A stretch of DNA of 64,000 nucleotides, from NCBI GenBank assembly GCA_013396635.1, contig WBMW01000802.1:1252643-1316642 (forward strand). The letters run 5' to 3'. Both the position numbers and the translations under genes were made by a program. The notes below the pieces were generated by a model. It worked only from the letters and a program-made list of their open reading frames with translations. It searched no databases and had not been told where the DNA came from. Below are positions 37,141 to 50,590 of the stretch, piece by piece; within the stretch, counting starts at the first letter, position 1; each line of letters starts with the position of its first letter. Origin of the DNA: Penelope pileata. Taxonomy: Eukaryota; Chordata; Aves; Galliformes; Cracidae.

Positions 37141-40100
37141 CTTTAGATAAAAAGCGTAAGACTATTACAGAAGGCTCACATCCATTTCAGCAAAATTTGA
37201 AACAGCTTCTTTAACCAACAGCACTCCTTCCTCTAGTACCAAGCAATTGGTTTAAAGACATGATTGTTATCTCAGAAAAAAAATCACGAAAACAATGTAT
37301 GCTTTAGAAAAGATATGGTGCTGTGGCAAAAGTAATGTCAGCGCATTATGTTGGAAGAACAAAGCATTGCAGGGTTGTGTGTTTTCTGAGTAATAAAACA
37401 AAGCAGTAAACAGTGTCTTTTCCATACCTCCTTTTTTTCAAGGGAAAAAAAAAAAACCTTCTCAGGTTAAAGCTATGAAAAGTTATATATATTAAATTTC
37501 TACATTTACTAATAATATGCTGGAGATCAATAATGATAGGAAAATGTTTAAAAGAAACTGATGCTTGCTTTCTGCTAACTCATGTTTCAACTCTGTGAAG
37601 TAATCATATTTTTCTCTTGAAATGAGTAAGGTGACAAGCCTCTTTTCAGAGCTGTAATTGCAAATAGTATTTATTTTAATAAATCTGTAAATAACATCTT
37701 CCAGATAACCACACTGAATGATTAGTAAGATGTTTCATAGCCCTCAGAAAGTCAAATGACCTTGGTGGGTTCCTTACTAGGAACAATAGCTACTTGAGCA
37801 TATGCTATTTATGTTATTTGGGGAAGCTGTTATCTGACAATACTTACGCCATATCTATGCCAAATTAAAAGAAAAGACAAGAGCTTTCTCTCCAAGAGCT
37901 ATTAATAATGTCTTTTGGAAATGCTGCTTAAATTTAAGGACACTTTTCAAAAGTAACTTATGTTTAGAAATGCTATTTTGAGAATGGAGAAGCTTCATCA
38001 GAAATGAGATTTGAATTAGCATTGAAACATACTTATTACTTTCAAAAACCAAAGAGCATATCAGAAAGTGGATCAAGCAGAAGATAGTTTAAAAGTCAAA
38101 AGATGTCGCAAACTTTTTACCGAAAAGGTGACATAATCACCAACCTGGCAACAAATACAGCCCTGCATATGTAATATCAGACCCCCTTCATGATGCAAAG
38201 CTGCTAACATGAGAGATCTGAGCTAATAAAAGGATAACAGCAGCTAATTTTGAATCCAGCCAAGCCTGAATGAGGCATATTTTCCTTCTTTTATGAAACT
38301 ATTTGAAACAGTGGGATGCTATAAAAGCTAGCTGCTGCAAACAAGCAATAACAGATGCCACTCCCTTTCTTGACTTTAAAGAACTCATCCAAGCTTCCCA
38401 CCATAAAACAAAACAGCTATGAACACAGCGTGCAGAAGGCTAAAATTCAGCTTGGAACAACTGTGTCACACAGTATCAGCAACACAATGACCTCACAGAG
38501 AATATATCAATATAGATGAGATGATGGGACAAAGCCACTAATTATTACATCAGGCTGGAATTTTATTTTCCCTTGAACTGATTGCAATTGATACAAAAAT
38601 AACACCGACATTTTAAATAGTAACAGGTTCTTCTGTAAAAAAAAACCAAACCAACCAAACAACAACAAAACAACTGTAGGAGGAGCAAGAGAGTTGAATT
38701 TTTTAAAGAATAAAAATTAGGACCTGCCCTTGCCACAGACAGAAGTTAAGGTTTCAGAGATTAATTCCGTCCTTTCAGTAGTTTCATAGTTTGGATGGAT
38801 TTTTAATGAACTTCACCTTCACTACTAGGATATCACTACAATGGTAACCTGTTTCAGTGCTTGCTCCATGTTGTTCAGCTGTATCTCACCACAGGAACTG
38901 CACCTGCAAGTTGACATGTTCTCGTCCTGCTCTATCAGTTGCCTTCTTTGTTGGTTACATAAAGCATTCTGTAGGCCAGTCTCTTCTGAAAAAGGGATAT
39001 ATCGTACCAGGAGAACCTCAAACTACCTGCCTCATGGATAATGTACAGTTAGGCCAGAAGGTGCACCCAGAGCATTTCACTGAGTCCTGCTTCTGAGACT
39101 GATAAGCTGCACTCTCACTGACAAGTCAGTAACGTGTTTTATCACACATTGGCCACTGAACTAAATGGCAGTCATTGAACAGTAGTAAAACTTAGGCATA
39201 CTTTAATTATGATTTTCTAGAGAAAGGTCATTTTGTTCTCTAGTTTGCCATGGTCATATACCCTCCAGTATGCACAATACAAAAGATTTGTAGTTCTATT
39301 GTTTCATCTATGAGATCACAGTAAATCAAAATTTTGCAGTACTCAAAGCATATTATGTGTTAAATTATATCTCCTCCCTTAATTTCAAAAACTCGTTAAA
39401 TGTTTACTTACATAACACTGTCTGTGCTAGATTACAGATGCAGTCTTCCAAACCAACAATACTGCCAATTATGTTACCTAAACAGATGAAAATCTGCTAT
39501 GGAGAAAATCCACAGGTGTCCACAAAAGCCTGAAGGAGTAATAACATCATGATTTGAACACCGTAATCTTCGTGTACAGATAGAATTAGGTGACTCAGCT
39601 ACATGTCACCAGCCTAGCAACGAAGACTTTAGCTAGTGCTTAGTAGTGACTAAGGCATTAACAAGAAAAACACATAGGCCTAGATTAATTCAGCCTAGCT
39701 TTAGTCACTTCAGAGAGATGCTTAAGTTAGAAAATTAGATGTAATAGGTTATCTCTACAGTTAGGTTCAGCAATTCAGAGCTTTAACTGGCTACTTCACC
39801 ACGAAGACATGCCAGCCCTCTTCCATCAGACCCTGATGAGAAGAAACCCAAGTGACTAAGCCATAGGTGTGGATGTTTTGTGGAACGCATCTGTCAAAGT
39901 GGGCGATGAAAAAAATCTGAGAGTTCAAGTATCTAGAAGCTTTGAAGAACCTATGAAGAAAATTTGCTCAGGCCACGTAAAACATTTGCTACAACCACAC
40001 AAAGCTCAGCAAAGAGCTGAAGAGGGTATGTTTGAGGTAGCTTATACCTTTTGTATAGCAGCCTTGTGATTGACTGGAAAGATTATTTCAGGTATTTCTT

Positions 40101-40781
40101 TGCAGAGCTAACAATGATTTGGTAAATATCACAACCTGTGGAAAGGTTTTAGGGCTAGCTTGTTATTGGGCTGTTCTTGTTACTGTTTTATGACTGTGAG
40201 ATTAGGACTGCCTACTCCTGCTTTATCAAGCATCTCTGTCACTGCCCCAGGGATCTCTGGGGAGAATACTTGATAGAGGAAAGCAAGTCATTATTGTTAA
40301 CACCTGGAGCTGTAAACTGCTGGTCTTGAAATCACAGTGCTGAAAGTTCAGCTGAGATGGTGTGGTCACATAGTTCATACACACAAGTAGAGGTGAGCTG
40401 ACACAATATTAAAATAACTTTATGCTAGTTTTAACTATTAACAGCTTTGATACAACACCAGTATTGGCCAACATGGACTTTGATGTGACAGGCACTTCAT
40501 TGGTTATGAAAAACTTCAGGGATACATGTAATGCTAAAAGCATGCACAAGGCAGAGTTTGGCTTAGTAGGTACAGATGAGACAAAGAAGACTAGCTGGGG
40601 GGCACACCACCTTGATCTCATAGCTTTCATCTCACTCAGCATGTAGGCAGGCCTTATTGATTTCAGAACACAGTTTACCATGTAGACTTAACTGCTACAG
40701 AAAGAACTTAAGATTCAGAGGCTATGAAAACAGTAAACAAAGGGAACACAAAGGGGTTCCTCAGAGATCTGATATGGTCCC

Positions 40782-40811
40782 TCCCTGGGGCTTTACTCTC
40801 CGCCCCAGGGA
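40782..40811. other. Perfect GC-rich 10-bp stem hairpin
   Basis: TCCCTGGGGC (40782-40791) and GCCCCAGGGA (40802-40811) are exact reverse complements around a 10-base pyrimidine-rich loop. The arms are far richer in GC than surrounding DNA. No gene, promoter or microRNA identity can be assigned. Confidence 0.65.
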
Positions 40812-43800
40812 TTGGTTATGCATTTTTGCTCTGAAGTATCCACAAATAAAATATATACACAGTATGTGAACTGGCCACTTCCTGGGCAACACTGCTTGTT
40901 ATGGGGCTGTGAGTTGTGTTCCCAGTTATTTCTTTTTTTTTCCCTCTCTGACCCTTGTAGTTTTGCTTTTCTCTCTGCACAGTGGCACACATTCAACTGA
41001 AAGGTGAAGAATGAATTTCTGTCAGCTTTGCCTTAAACCAGGAAGTGAAGGCACAACTGGAATATGGAAGATGTAGGTTTCACCCTTCTCAAGATGAAGA
41101 GGGTAGACACCAGTGTTGTGCTTCCTCTGAAATTCATCTGTTAAAGAAAAGATGGACAGCAGCACTGATACTTTCTCTTCCTGCTGAATTTTTAAAGAGA
41201 ACTACAAGACCATCCAAACCCAAAGAAGCAACTAAAGCACTGAAGTCCTTCATGTTGTGAGTGCTAGTATTTCATGAGCATCAACCTTAGAGGCTTTCTT
41301 AGCTGCTGGAAGCTGGAAAAGGAATACGAATTTCTCTCTGCCTCCAGCCCTTCTTCCTAGCTGACTGGCTGGCTGAGGCATCCTCAGTTACACACGTCGG
41401 ATGAAATTTCGCAAAACCAGCTCATGGCTATAAATCTCAGCCAAACATTTAACTTTTTCCATCTGCAATGCCCAGAACTGAGAGTTTCTGGAATATATCA
41501 AATCTAGCTGTTGCTGCCTAAGACCTTGCTGCCCTGAGATGTCTGTTCTCCCTTTTCTGAGCAATTCAGTTATTTCTGTATCAGGGTGGCAGAATCACAG
41601 CTACAGGCACTACATCAATATGATGTTAGTGGTTTCCCACAGCTCTTCATCATAGTTTTAAGATAATACCTTGAAATTGGGAGTGGAGAAGAGAGGTGCA
41701 AATTTAAGCTCTATTCTGCTGCCTCTACCATTGGGGAAGTGTTCACAGCAGAGAGGGAGGACAGTCAGCTGTGGTCAGAAGTATCTTCATTTACAACAGC
41801 TATATTTACCTTGATTATTGATGCCTTCAAACTCTGGCTTGTGCACAGATTCCACTCCTGTGGCACCTGAAAATTCAGCTTCCTAAAGTGTATCTATGAC
41901 TTACTGGAATTTCCTTTAGCAGATTTTAAGTAAGAGAAATTGAATAATGCAACCACCATGGAATCCTGATCGGCCTAAATGTCCAGGAGGCTGCCAAATG
42001 GCACGTGCTAGATGGTCACAAATTTGTAATCATAGAGTACCATTATTTTTCTCAGAATGTACAGTCAGCACATTTAGAGAACATGATTAGAAGACAATGT
42101 GCTATACTGGGATCATGTTCCAACCTCAGGCCTCCTGCTCTGCATTGTTGTCATTGCTACAGCTTTTGGCCTGAGCTGATGCTACCATTTAGGAAACGAA
42201 AATTCCACAACAGGAGATAAAGTAAAGCTCTGTTACAGAATAAGGAAATAATAGCTTTGATTGTTGTCATTGGAGATAAATTGTCGAGCTGGAATACCCT
42301 GCTGCTTTCCACAGAATCAGATTAAAGGAAAGATCATCTGGCAAGACAGTACTAGACTGTCAGCTCTGGAGGAGATGGTGTTGATTTGATGCTGTTAGAA
42401 GTCACTCAAGAGAATAGAATCTTCAGATAAGACAGAAAAGCGACAAGCACTTGTAATGAGTTGCTTCTTCATTTCTGAGTGGTTTGAGCTTAAAAGTCAC
42501 AAACTGTTAAACTTCCAGGTGGCTTTTAAAGACAATTTATTTTCCCTGAGTTTAACGTAAATTGTAGAAGAAAAGGAGTTCTCAGTAATAAGTATGCAAA
42601 TCCAATAAAAGGAGTATACTGAACTTGTATACATGGGAATTATTAAAAAAGTAATAGACTACACTTAAAATAGAAAGCATATCCTTCTCATGTACAGTAT
42701 ACAACCTCACCTCTGTTCTGGTACCTCACCCTTCCCAGAGCCATTCTGCTTTATCAGGACTATTCAGGAAATAACAGGACTAAAAAAAAGGAAATGATGT
42801 ATATGTCTGTGAGTCACATAAAATGTAATTATGACTTCAACATCTAAAGCTCTTAGACACTTAAAACCCTTCTGCAGCATTATGGCAGCATCAGATCTGG
42901 CACAGAGACCTGAATGGTGACTTTCTGAGACTGTCTCTCTAAACAGGCTAAAGACTCAGTGAGGAATTAGGAGAATATTGATCACGGCTCAAATCTGCAG
43001 TGGTATTTAGGTGTCGAGCCCCCATTAAGTAAGATTCAAGTAAAGGGCCCAAACATCTTTAAAGATCTAAGATCATATTATTATAAAGTGAGCCCCACCT
43101 CATGCTACCTGCTTTTCTCCAATTTTTAAACAGAGCTTAGTGTTTGTCTGTGTGAGACAGCATTCCACAAACAGTGTGCTTGGAATGACATCAGCTTTGC
43201 CTTTTTATTTGTTTACGTGTGCTCGCAGTGGTCACAGACAAAACAAGACAAACTGAAAAGCCTTGTTCCACATTTCCCAGTTAGCCAAGCCCTTCAGGTC
43301 CCAGTGCCAGAAGGGGTTTATTTCCTTGCTGCTGGCTGGGCTGGCCCCTGCAGCGCAGCTTCTGCTAGAAGCGAGTGTTTGCTCAGCTCTGCTGCCTGCT
43401 TCCTGGGCAAGACTGTAGCAGGCACTCCTGGGAGACCAAAGAGTTTGTGAGCACACTGCACCACGGAACCAAGGATCAAATCATTATTTTAAATTGAATA
43501 GTGCATTACTTAATGTCTGTTCTAATAGTGATTGCTTAATTAATTGTAGTATTTTAATCCTTTGATATTAGCTCAGATTTGAGAAGCCACGTGGGAACAA
43601 TGCAGTCAGAAAAACTGCGTTGCATAAAACTTAACAGAAGCAGAATAATCCCCTGAAGCTGATTCAGCAGGCATTCTGGTTTCAGAACAAGCTTTGGCAG
43701 GCAGCTCATGCACCTGATAATCCTCAAACAATATGTCCTCTTCCAGTAAGGGGTGCCTCAAGGCATCGGAGACAGGGAACTTGCAACACAGAGCAATGGA

Positions 43801-46800
43801 GGAACTGAACTTTCACTGGGGAAACTGGACCTTGTCTGAAAAGTAGAAAATTCACTGCTTAGCCATATCAAGCCACAGAATGAGTTACTGCAGGTGTGGG
43901 CTACAAATCTCTGCTTATTCAGGAAACATCTCATCCTGCTTGGTACATTCACTTAGAAGTCCTGAAATATTATTTCCTTTTCTAAGTCTTTGGAACAGCC
44001 AACAAAAATAATTACCAGTTCTTTTTAGCCTTTTCTCAGCACACTGACAATAGCTTTTCAACAAAAAAATGTTAGTGGAAACTGCGAGTGAATATAATGT
44101 GCTCAAAAACATGTTCAGTTTGCTCTATAAGCAAAACAGTCAGAAAACTTTGAAGTACATGACATTTTTCTTTCTCATTTAGTTACAGACATAATTTTAT
44201 TTGCTACTAAAGGAACAATTTTATCTCCCTGAAATTCAACAGAATTTTTTTCAGATTTCTAATATTTTCAGTTAATATTTCTAGCAATACTGTATCTGCT
44301 GTCTTTACCATTCTTTGTTTGAATTCTCATGTATTTAATTAACTTTTTACAGAAAGAAGTAGGAAAATATGAATTCTTGCTAATTAAAACTGGTTGAAGA
44401 AAACCTCAGCAAAAATATTGACAAGGCAGAAGGTATCATTGCACAAAATTCCATTACAAATGTATGAAATTTGAAAATGCTGACATTGCCAAAATATTTT
44501 GGAGTTTTGTAAAGGATTTTTTTTCAATGAATAATAATTGTATGCAGAATGTTTGGCCATCCTCATAGTGTTCCTAATGATACAACTATATTCTGATTTG
44601 AGATTGTCAACTCTATAGGAAATTTATCCCCAAATGAAACAAAACACCTGCTGGCAAAAATAATAATGATATGGGATGACTCTAGCAAGTCTATAAGTTT
44701 CTTAAATATCATTAGCTCTCCATAGAACATCTTTAAAGGAAAGTTTTCTAGGCAGGAATAATACCATTTATTCAATTAATTAATAAGAAAAAGATGATAA
44801 GCTTTTGTGCTCATTTGTAAAAGTATTAAAAAATTTCTTAGAGAAGTATGATCCCAAAGAATAATTTCTTGTCCAAATGTTTTTGCTTTGTTTTTTTTTC
44901 TCCCAAGTTATATCCATTTGTTGCATCTCAATCAAAGCTTCCTAAATGTTCCCATACACACACCATTGAACAATCTCATGTATTTAAAAAAACAATTACT
45001 CCTGAAAATTTTGTACACTAATCCAGACATAGAAGAGAGTACATAAAAGACAACTGAAAGATGCCAGTTCTGGGCAAACATAAGACTAATCTTCTAAGGA
45101 AGTGAGTTTTAAGTGAATAAAGTTATGAAGCTTAAAAAGTGTCATGGTGACCAAGACAGAATGTCTCTGAGTATCAGAGGAAACATCAGTGGAAGCACAA
45201 AGCTAAGAAAGAAGAAGCCTGGTAGACATGAATGTGCTTGTGGAGCTTGTAGGGATTGTGCTGGAACAGAGTGAGAAGTCAAAGTAAAAATTGTCTACAA
45301 GCCAACGAGAGCAAATTGGAGGCTGAGTCTGCAGAAAGCCAGGTGAGGAGGCAGGTGAGTATGAATATACATTTGTGCACTAAGCATAATAAGTTGTACA
45401 CATTTGCATTAAACTCAACAAAATATATTCCAAATCAAACATCAGGGACCAGCTCAGGTGGTGCTAGTCACTGCTTTTGTGGATGTACTTCTGCTCCTGG
45501 AAGGAGGGACAGAAGATGACAGGGATGAGGAGACACTATTCCCAGCTCACTTTCAATGTTACCTAACTCTGGTCAGACAAAAGTATCTTGCTGATGGACT
45601 TACTCCAGTTCAACAGTCTGTGCAGGAACAAGTACGCTGTGTGGGTGCACATCTCCAGGCAGGAGAAAGACAGAACACTATGGTACAAACATTGGGAGGA
45701 CAACACTGAAGTAATTGTACCAAAAGAAACACAAAGATCAAGAAATGCAGAAAACATAGGGGTGTCCTTTGCTGAAGTAAACTTATAACAAGCTGGTTAT
45801 CTACCTAGATGATTGTGCTTTTATAGACATGGGGACAGTGAAGGGAAAAGCAAACAAAGATCTAGGAGAGGATGGGAAGCAGAGAAGTTTGCCAAAACTG
45901 TTAGTCTGCATACCTTTGTGTAACTGTTTTATCATGGTGGTGGTTTAACACCACTGGGTTACTTGCAGCCCTACTGCCTCTGTGATGCTCTGCCTGAGCA
46001 GTGTGCTGCTCTCTGGACATGCACCGCAGTCACAAGCATCCTGTCTTCTCCAGATGTGTCATTAGGCTGAAATTTTTCCCTCTTTTGGCACCATGCTTGA
46101 AAAAGATTTTGTTTCTTTTCATCAACTTCTCTATTTATGGAAATTCTGAAATATCCAGTCACAACATTTGTGTCATCAAAAGCAGCTCTACAGGAAATAA
46201 TGCAAAATCACAGCACAGGTTTTTAAAGAAAAGGTAGTTAAACAAATTTAACTATGAGACAAGTCACACCTGGGTCTAGAATAAAGCTAAACACTCCAAA
46301 ACACATAAACTGACCTCAGTGAACCCAGCATAGTGCCTTGGAAGCCAAGATCAGACCCACTGGTCTAATTAAAAACCTGCATTCTGCTCTCATATTGGTC
46401 TTTGAATACAGTTCCCAGAGCAAGGAGATAATATCGACAGACCTTGTGGCCCTTTTGTATCTGTTTCATTTCTAAGTCTTATGAAGGATATTTGGTGACT
46501 ACAGATGATAAGTTCATGTACACAATCTTACTATAATAAAGACACTTCTGCTGTATTTCTGTGCTTCACCTATGTGTTACATTTTAGGTTCTGTAACAAA
46601 AGGTGCAGGATCTATGTCCTTGCTCAAAGAACTCTTAGTTATTAAAAACAATCAAGCAAACTGACCAAAGGATTTTTAGAAATGTTAGACTTCAGTGTGG
46701 CTAAAGATTTAAGAGCTTGTACCAATTTTGGCTGCATACTGCTATTAACAAAAGTAATTATTATGAAGACATTCAAACATGCACTCACTCAAGTGAGAAG

Positions 46801-49800
46801 TTAATTTATACTAATTTTTAAAAACAAGAATCCCAATTAAGGTAAATTTTCTGTAGGCTACCTTTTACGCCTTATAAGGCCTTGTACTGATAGAGGAGTC
46901 TTCTCCCCTACTGCCCTGGGTGCTGCATTGGCCTTAACCAGATAGAAGAAGGCACAAGGACATCCTGCAGGAAAGGGCAGGGCAGAGATGGGAAGGGAAA
47001 GATATGCAAAAGTGCCTAACAGGCTTTGTCCAGTCCTTTTCTCAGGATCAACAATCAGCGTGGGGAAACAAAGCAAAATTCAGTTTCAGATAAGCAGCAG
47101 GTCAAAATAATCACTTACCTTTCTTTCCATAGTCACTAAGTCACTGCAGAGGTAGTTCAATTTTCCAACAGAATTACAAACAATAAAAAGTGATGTAGTA
47201 AAACTCATCCTTGTAGCACTTCAAAGAAGAAAAGCAAAAAAACCAGAACAAACAGAATTGTGTTCATTATTAGGTGTTGACTGATTTAAGGATGTCCAGA
47301 GAAACTTTAGAGAAACAGAGAGATCTGAGTAGGGAAATGTGTGTGATAACAATAAAAACATTGCAATTTGAATTCAGTTACAGTATGAGCAAGCAGGCTG
47401 GTCAGGAACTGAAGTGTGAATTGTGTTAATGTAAGAAGGGTACCATTTCTTTGAAATTTACTCTGGGAAGCCAAGAAGCTAGTCATGACTATTTTTCAGG
47501 CTCAAGAGAGTACTTACACACATTATTATGTGCCTTCACCTAAACAAATATATATGCATTTTATTCATTTTACGTTTATTCATGTAATAATTGCAGCTAT
47601 TGCTGCTGGGTAGATGGAAGTGTGGGTTTTTTTGCTGGCAATTTTACTTAAGGAATGTAGTCAGTTTTTCAAATCAGCCAGCGTAACTTTTCGTAGCCCT
47701 AAAGTCTCCCCCTCCCCAGTTTGTTTTTCTTGCAGTCCTCTGTGTGGTATTTTTCCCTGTAATTCCAGGAACAGAAATTGAAACTGATTCTTCAAATGTT
47801 CAAATAAAAACAGAACTGATCAGTAGGCAAGCAAGTAAAACATATTTTCATTCTGTAGAAACTCCCTCTATGATCACAAGTGAACATATGATATGGGTGT
47901 GATAAACAAGGGCTTGTAAAAGGCATTATCTTTTTCTTGCGTCAGTTCTGTTACAGACGTCATTGGCACAAAAGGCTGTCATTTTGTCCTTTAACACTGC
48001 CTAGTATCTACTCACTTATCAAATAGATACTGTTACACTCTGCTTTCTTTAAAGGCTTGCATTTCCAATAATGGGAACAATATAAACGCAGATTCAGATG
48101 TCAGTTCCTTGAACAAATCCTTCTTCATTTGTTTCCATCAGTTGCTTTTAACATACTGAAGAAACATCTTTAATTTTCTATGTTACTAGTTTCTTAACAA
48201 TTAAGTCCTTTTTCTTTTTTTTCTTTTTTTTTTTTTTTTTTCTGCTAAGGCACTTACAAATGTTCAGACGGGTTTATGTAGGTTCTTAGTGATTTAGGAG
48301 GGAAAATAAAGTTTGAAGAAAATGAAACTAAAAACAAATACTCCAAATAAAAGAGAGTAAAGACAAGGAAAAGCAGACAGCCTCAGTGATTATGGGTATC
48401 AGGAATGAAAGTCTCTTCTTCTCACTTGGGATTGGCTTCATTGACTTTGAGGGGCAGAAGGCAAACCAGCTTTGTTTTAGACAAACCAGATCTGTCTCCT
48501 TGCCTAAAAACAAAGCTCAAGAAATAAAATTATAAAAGAATAATAAAAAACAAGCAAACAAAAAAAATGGGTTTAGCACTGCAGCATAAATTTTGTTTCC
48601 AGGTGAAACTGTTCTTAACTTTTCCGTTGTACATTGGAATCCTCTAGAGACAGGGCACAGAGAGACAAGGAAAGCAGCTACAGCAGTCTGCTTAAGCCAG
48701 CACAGAGTGCCACATTACCAATGCACCCTCATCCCAAAGCAAAAGACATAAGAAGAGGTGCTGTACTTGCCCTCTAGCATCTTTGGAGAGATATAGATAT
48801 CTCTGGAGATGGATATAGATATATCTGATAGGGGAAAATAAACACGCTTTTTCTGCAGTTGTAAGACCTGTTTCTAATGGAAAAGATCTAAAGAACAAGC
48901 TAAATAGCCTTAGCTATTAACATAGTCAAATTTACATAAGAGATAATATTGGCATCAGAGCCGTGTACACAGGCGCAAACCTACAACCAGCGGCTGTAAC
49001 ATACCAAGTACTGCCTTTCTCTGTTGGTCAAACTCTTAAACATTCTTTTTCCTAATTTGCTTTTTAATGAAACTGCTAGGGAAGAGCTCTGCTACCATGA
49101 AAAATACTGTGGTAAACAAAACATGAAACAGAATTACAGGTTGTGGAGCTAATACACTCCAGATTGTCTTCAAATGCTGTATACTTCGCAAAACATCAAA
49201 TTAGCAAGTACAGATACAAAAGTCCACTGTATCTTTTGTCATCTCTCATATTGCAGCCACTCTCAATTGTCCTCAGTGAGTTACTCTGCATAATTGTCTC
49301 TAGGCAAGAGTATTTATTTCCATAATATGACATCATGTTGCAAGCAGAGCCCTTCCCATACAACAAACTGCAAAAGACAAAAGCTAAGTCACAAGCTTTT
49401 TCCCCAGAGGGCAACACTTGCATTACAAATGTGGAGATCAGGTTTTCACAACTGCCAACCTATCAGCAAATTAAATTTTAAAAGCCTCTACACTCAGATT
49501 TTATCTGATCACTAGGTTTAAGACAGATTCTTACTTCAAAATAAGTGTTCTTCCTGAATTTGGTTTCTACTTCACATTTCTCAATTGCATCCTCATTTTA
49601 TCCTGCAGAAGAGATATTTCTAATCCTATGGAAAATTAACATATAAATGCTTAAGCAGCCATGAAAACCAAAGGAAAATGAAAGATTGATCTCTCAAATA
49701 AGAGGTGCTTAAATGTGACTTGCTTATCACCTAAAGGCATTGTCCACTGGAAGGAGAAAGAATCAGATTCTTTAACCTTTAAGGCTAAAATATATACTCT

Positions 49801-50157
49801 CTTTTGATTTAGGGCTAGAGCCCAATAAGGGCATGGGAATATAAAATAGGATTTAGGAGGACACTAGGATCACTAAATCTAAAACCGCAGCCTAAAAAGC
49901 TTTGCTCTAACCTCACCCTGGTGGGTGACAAGTTGTCCTTGGCAGGGTGGTAGGTACTTGAGAGGAGAGAAATCAGCCCTCTGGTGCCCAAAGTCTTGCA
50001 GAAAATACAAAAGGGAAATGTGTTCTCAGAAGCTGGAGGACTAACATCCTTCTGCTTCCATTCTGGACTGAAAATTCACCCATACTACTGTTTCGTAGCC
50101 AAGAAAATGCCTTGCCTAAACACCTGCATGGGGCTGACCATGCACTGGGGAAGCCTA
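40812..50157. other. Non-coding stretch, no gene found
   Basis: Open frames reach only 87 codons (45256-45519, plus). Overlapping frames at 45.25-45.79 kb and 43.21-43.46 kb lie in patches of slightly higher GC and have no recognisable domain or splice pattern. A decayed T/C-rich run lies at 48209-48241, and a small dyad AGAGATAT/ATATCTCT at 48787-48804. No mobile element was recognised. Confidence 0.55.
48209..48241. repeat. T-rich low-complexity run
   Basis: A run of T interrupted only by single C residues; simple sequence in an otherwise unique stretch. Confidence 0.9.
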
Positions 50158-50202
50158 GAGGGGAATCAGGGGCATGCTCTGGTTGCCCCTAGGAATCCCC
50201 TC
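50158..50202. other. Long imperfect hairpin, GC-rich
   Basis: The outer arms 50158-50167 and 50193-50202 pair at nine of ten positions. The inner arms AGGGGCA (50168-50174) and TGCCCCT (50184-50190) pair perfectly, with a two-base bulge on the right and a nine-base loop. Together about 16 base pairs form in a 45-base span. It lies inside a 100-codon plus-strand frame (49984-50286) with no known domain. It is smaller than usual microRNA precursors, so it may be only a structured patch. Confidence 0.6.
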
Positions 50203-50535
50203 CATGCTCAGGGCCCTCAGAAACACGTATTTCTTAAAACAAACTCAATGAAAGGGGCAGAGTCGCAGAATCTGTCCCTGGCTTAATGCCAAGTTAGAGA
50301 AGAGTAGATAAGAAAGCTGACCTCCTCACCTTCAGCTGAAGCCTGGAGGAGTGACCAGACCTACTGCTCTCATCTCTACCAAGCAGAAAAGCACTTCTTT
50401 TCACAAACCTCTCTTCTTTGTAGACATAAAGCAAGATACAAGAGGGGAAGAAGTAGGAGTGCAGTGGTCAATGCATACTTGTACAAGCGGGTGCCTGAAA
50501 TTCCAGCCTCCAGCACTGAAGAAGTTCTGTTGTGG

Positions 50536-50590
50536 AAATGAATAAAATAGAATAGTTCAGTTGGAAGAGAAAGGTCTTTGGGAGACCATA
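50536..50590 (-). mobile_element. Very short CR1 3' end, decayed
   Basis: The plus strand reads ATAGAATAGTTCAGTTGGAA followed by a GGTCTTTG-like block. This is the reverse complement pattern of an avian CR1 3' terminus. Only about 55 bp resemble the family, so the call depends on a short match. Confidence 0.5.

Larger units (their letters stand above)
33918..40781. other. Non-coding stretch, no gene found
   Basis: Open frames stay below 85 codons and match nothing. Small structures are a T21 run at 35386-35406, a hairpin at 37112-37140, and an 18-bp partial tandem duplication at 36491-36521. An A-rich AACC-type patch lies at 38638-38675. Confidence 0.6.

Noticed and set aside
45458..45790. 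Overlapping plus-strand frames that look somewhat protein-like
   Set aside because: No family likeness, no conserved motif and competing frames on both strands.
49984..50286. 100-codon plus-strand frame
   Set aside because: No domain, no signal peptide and no recognised family; composition resembles translated non-coding DNA.
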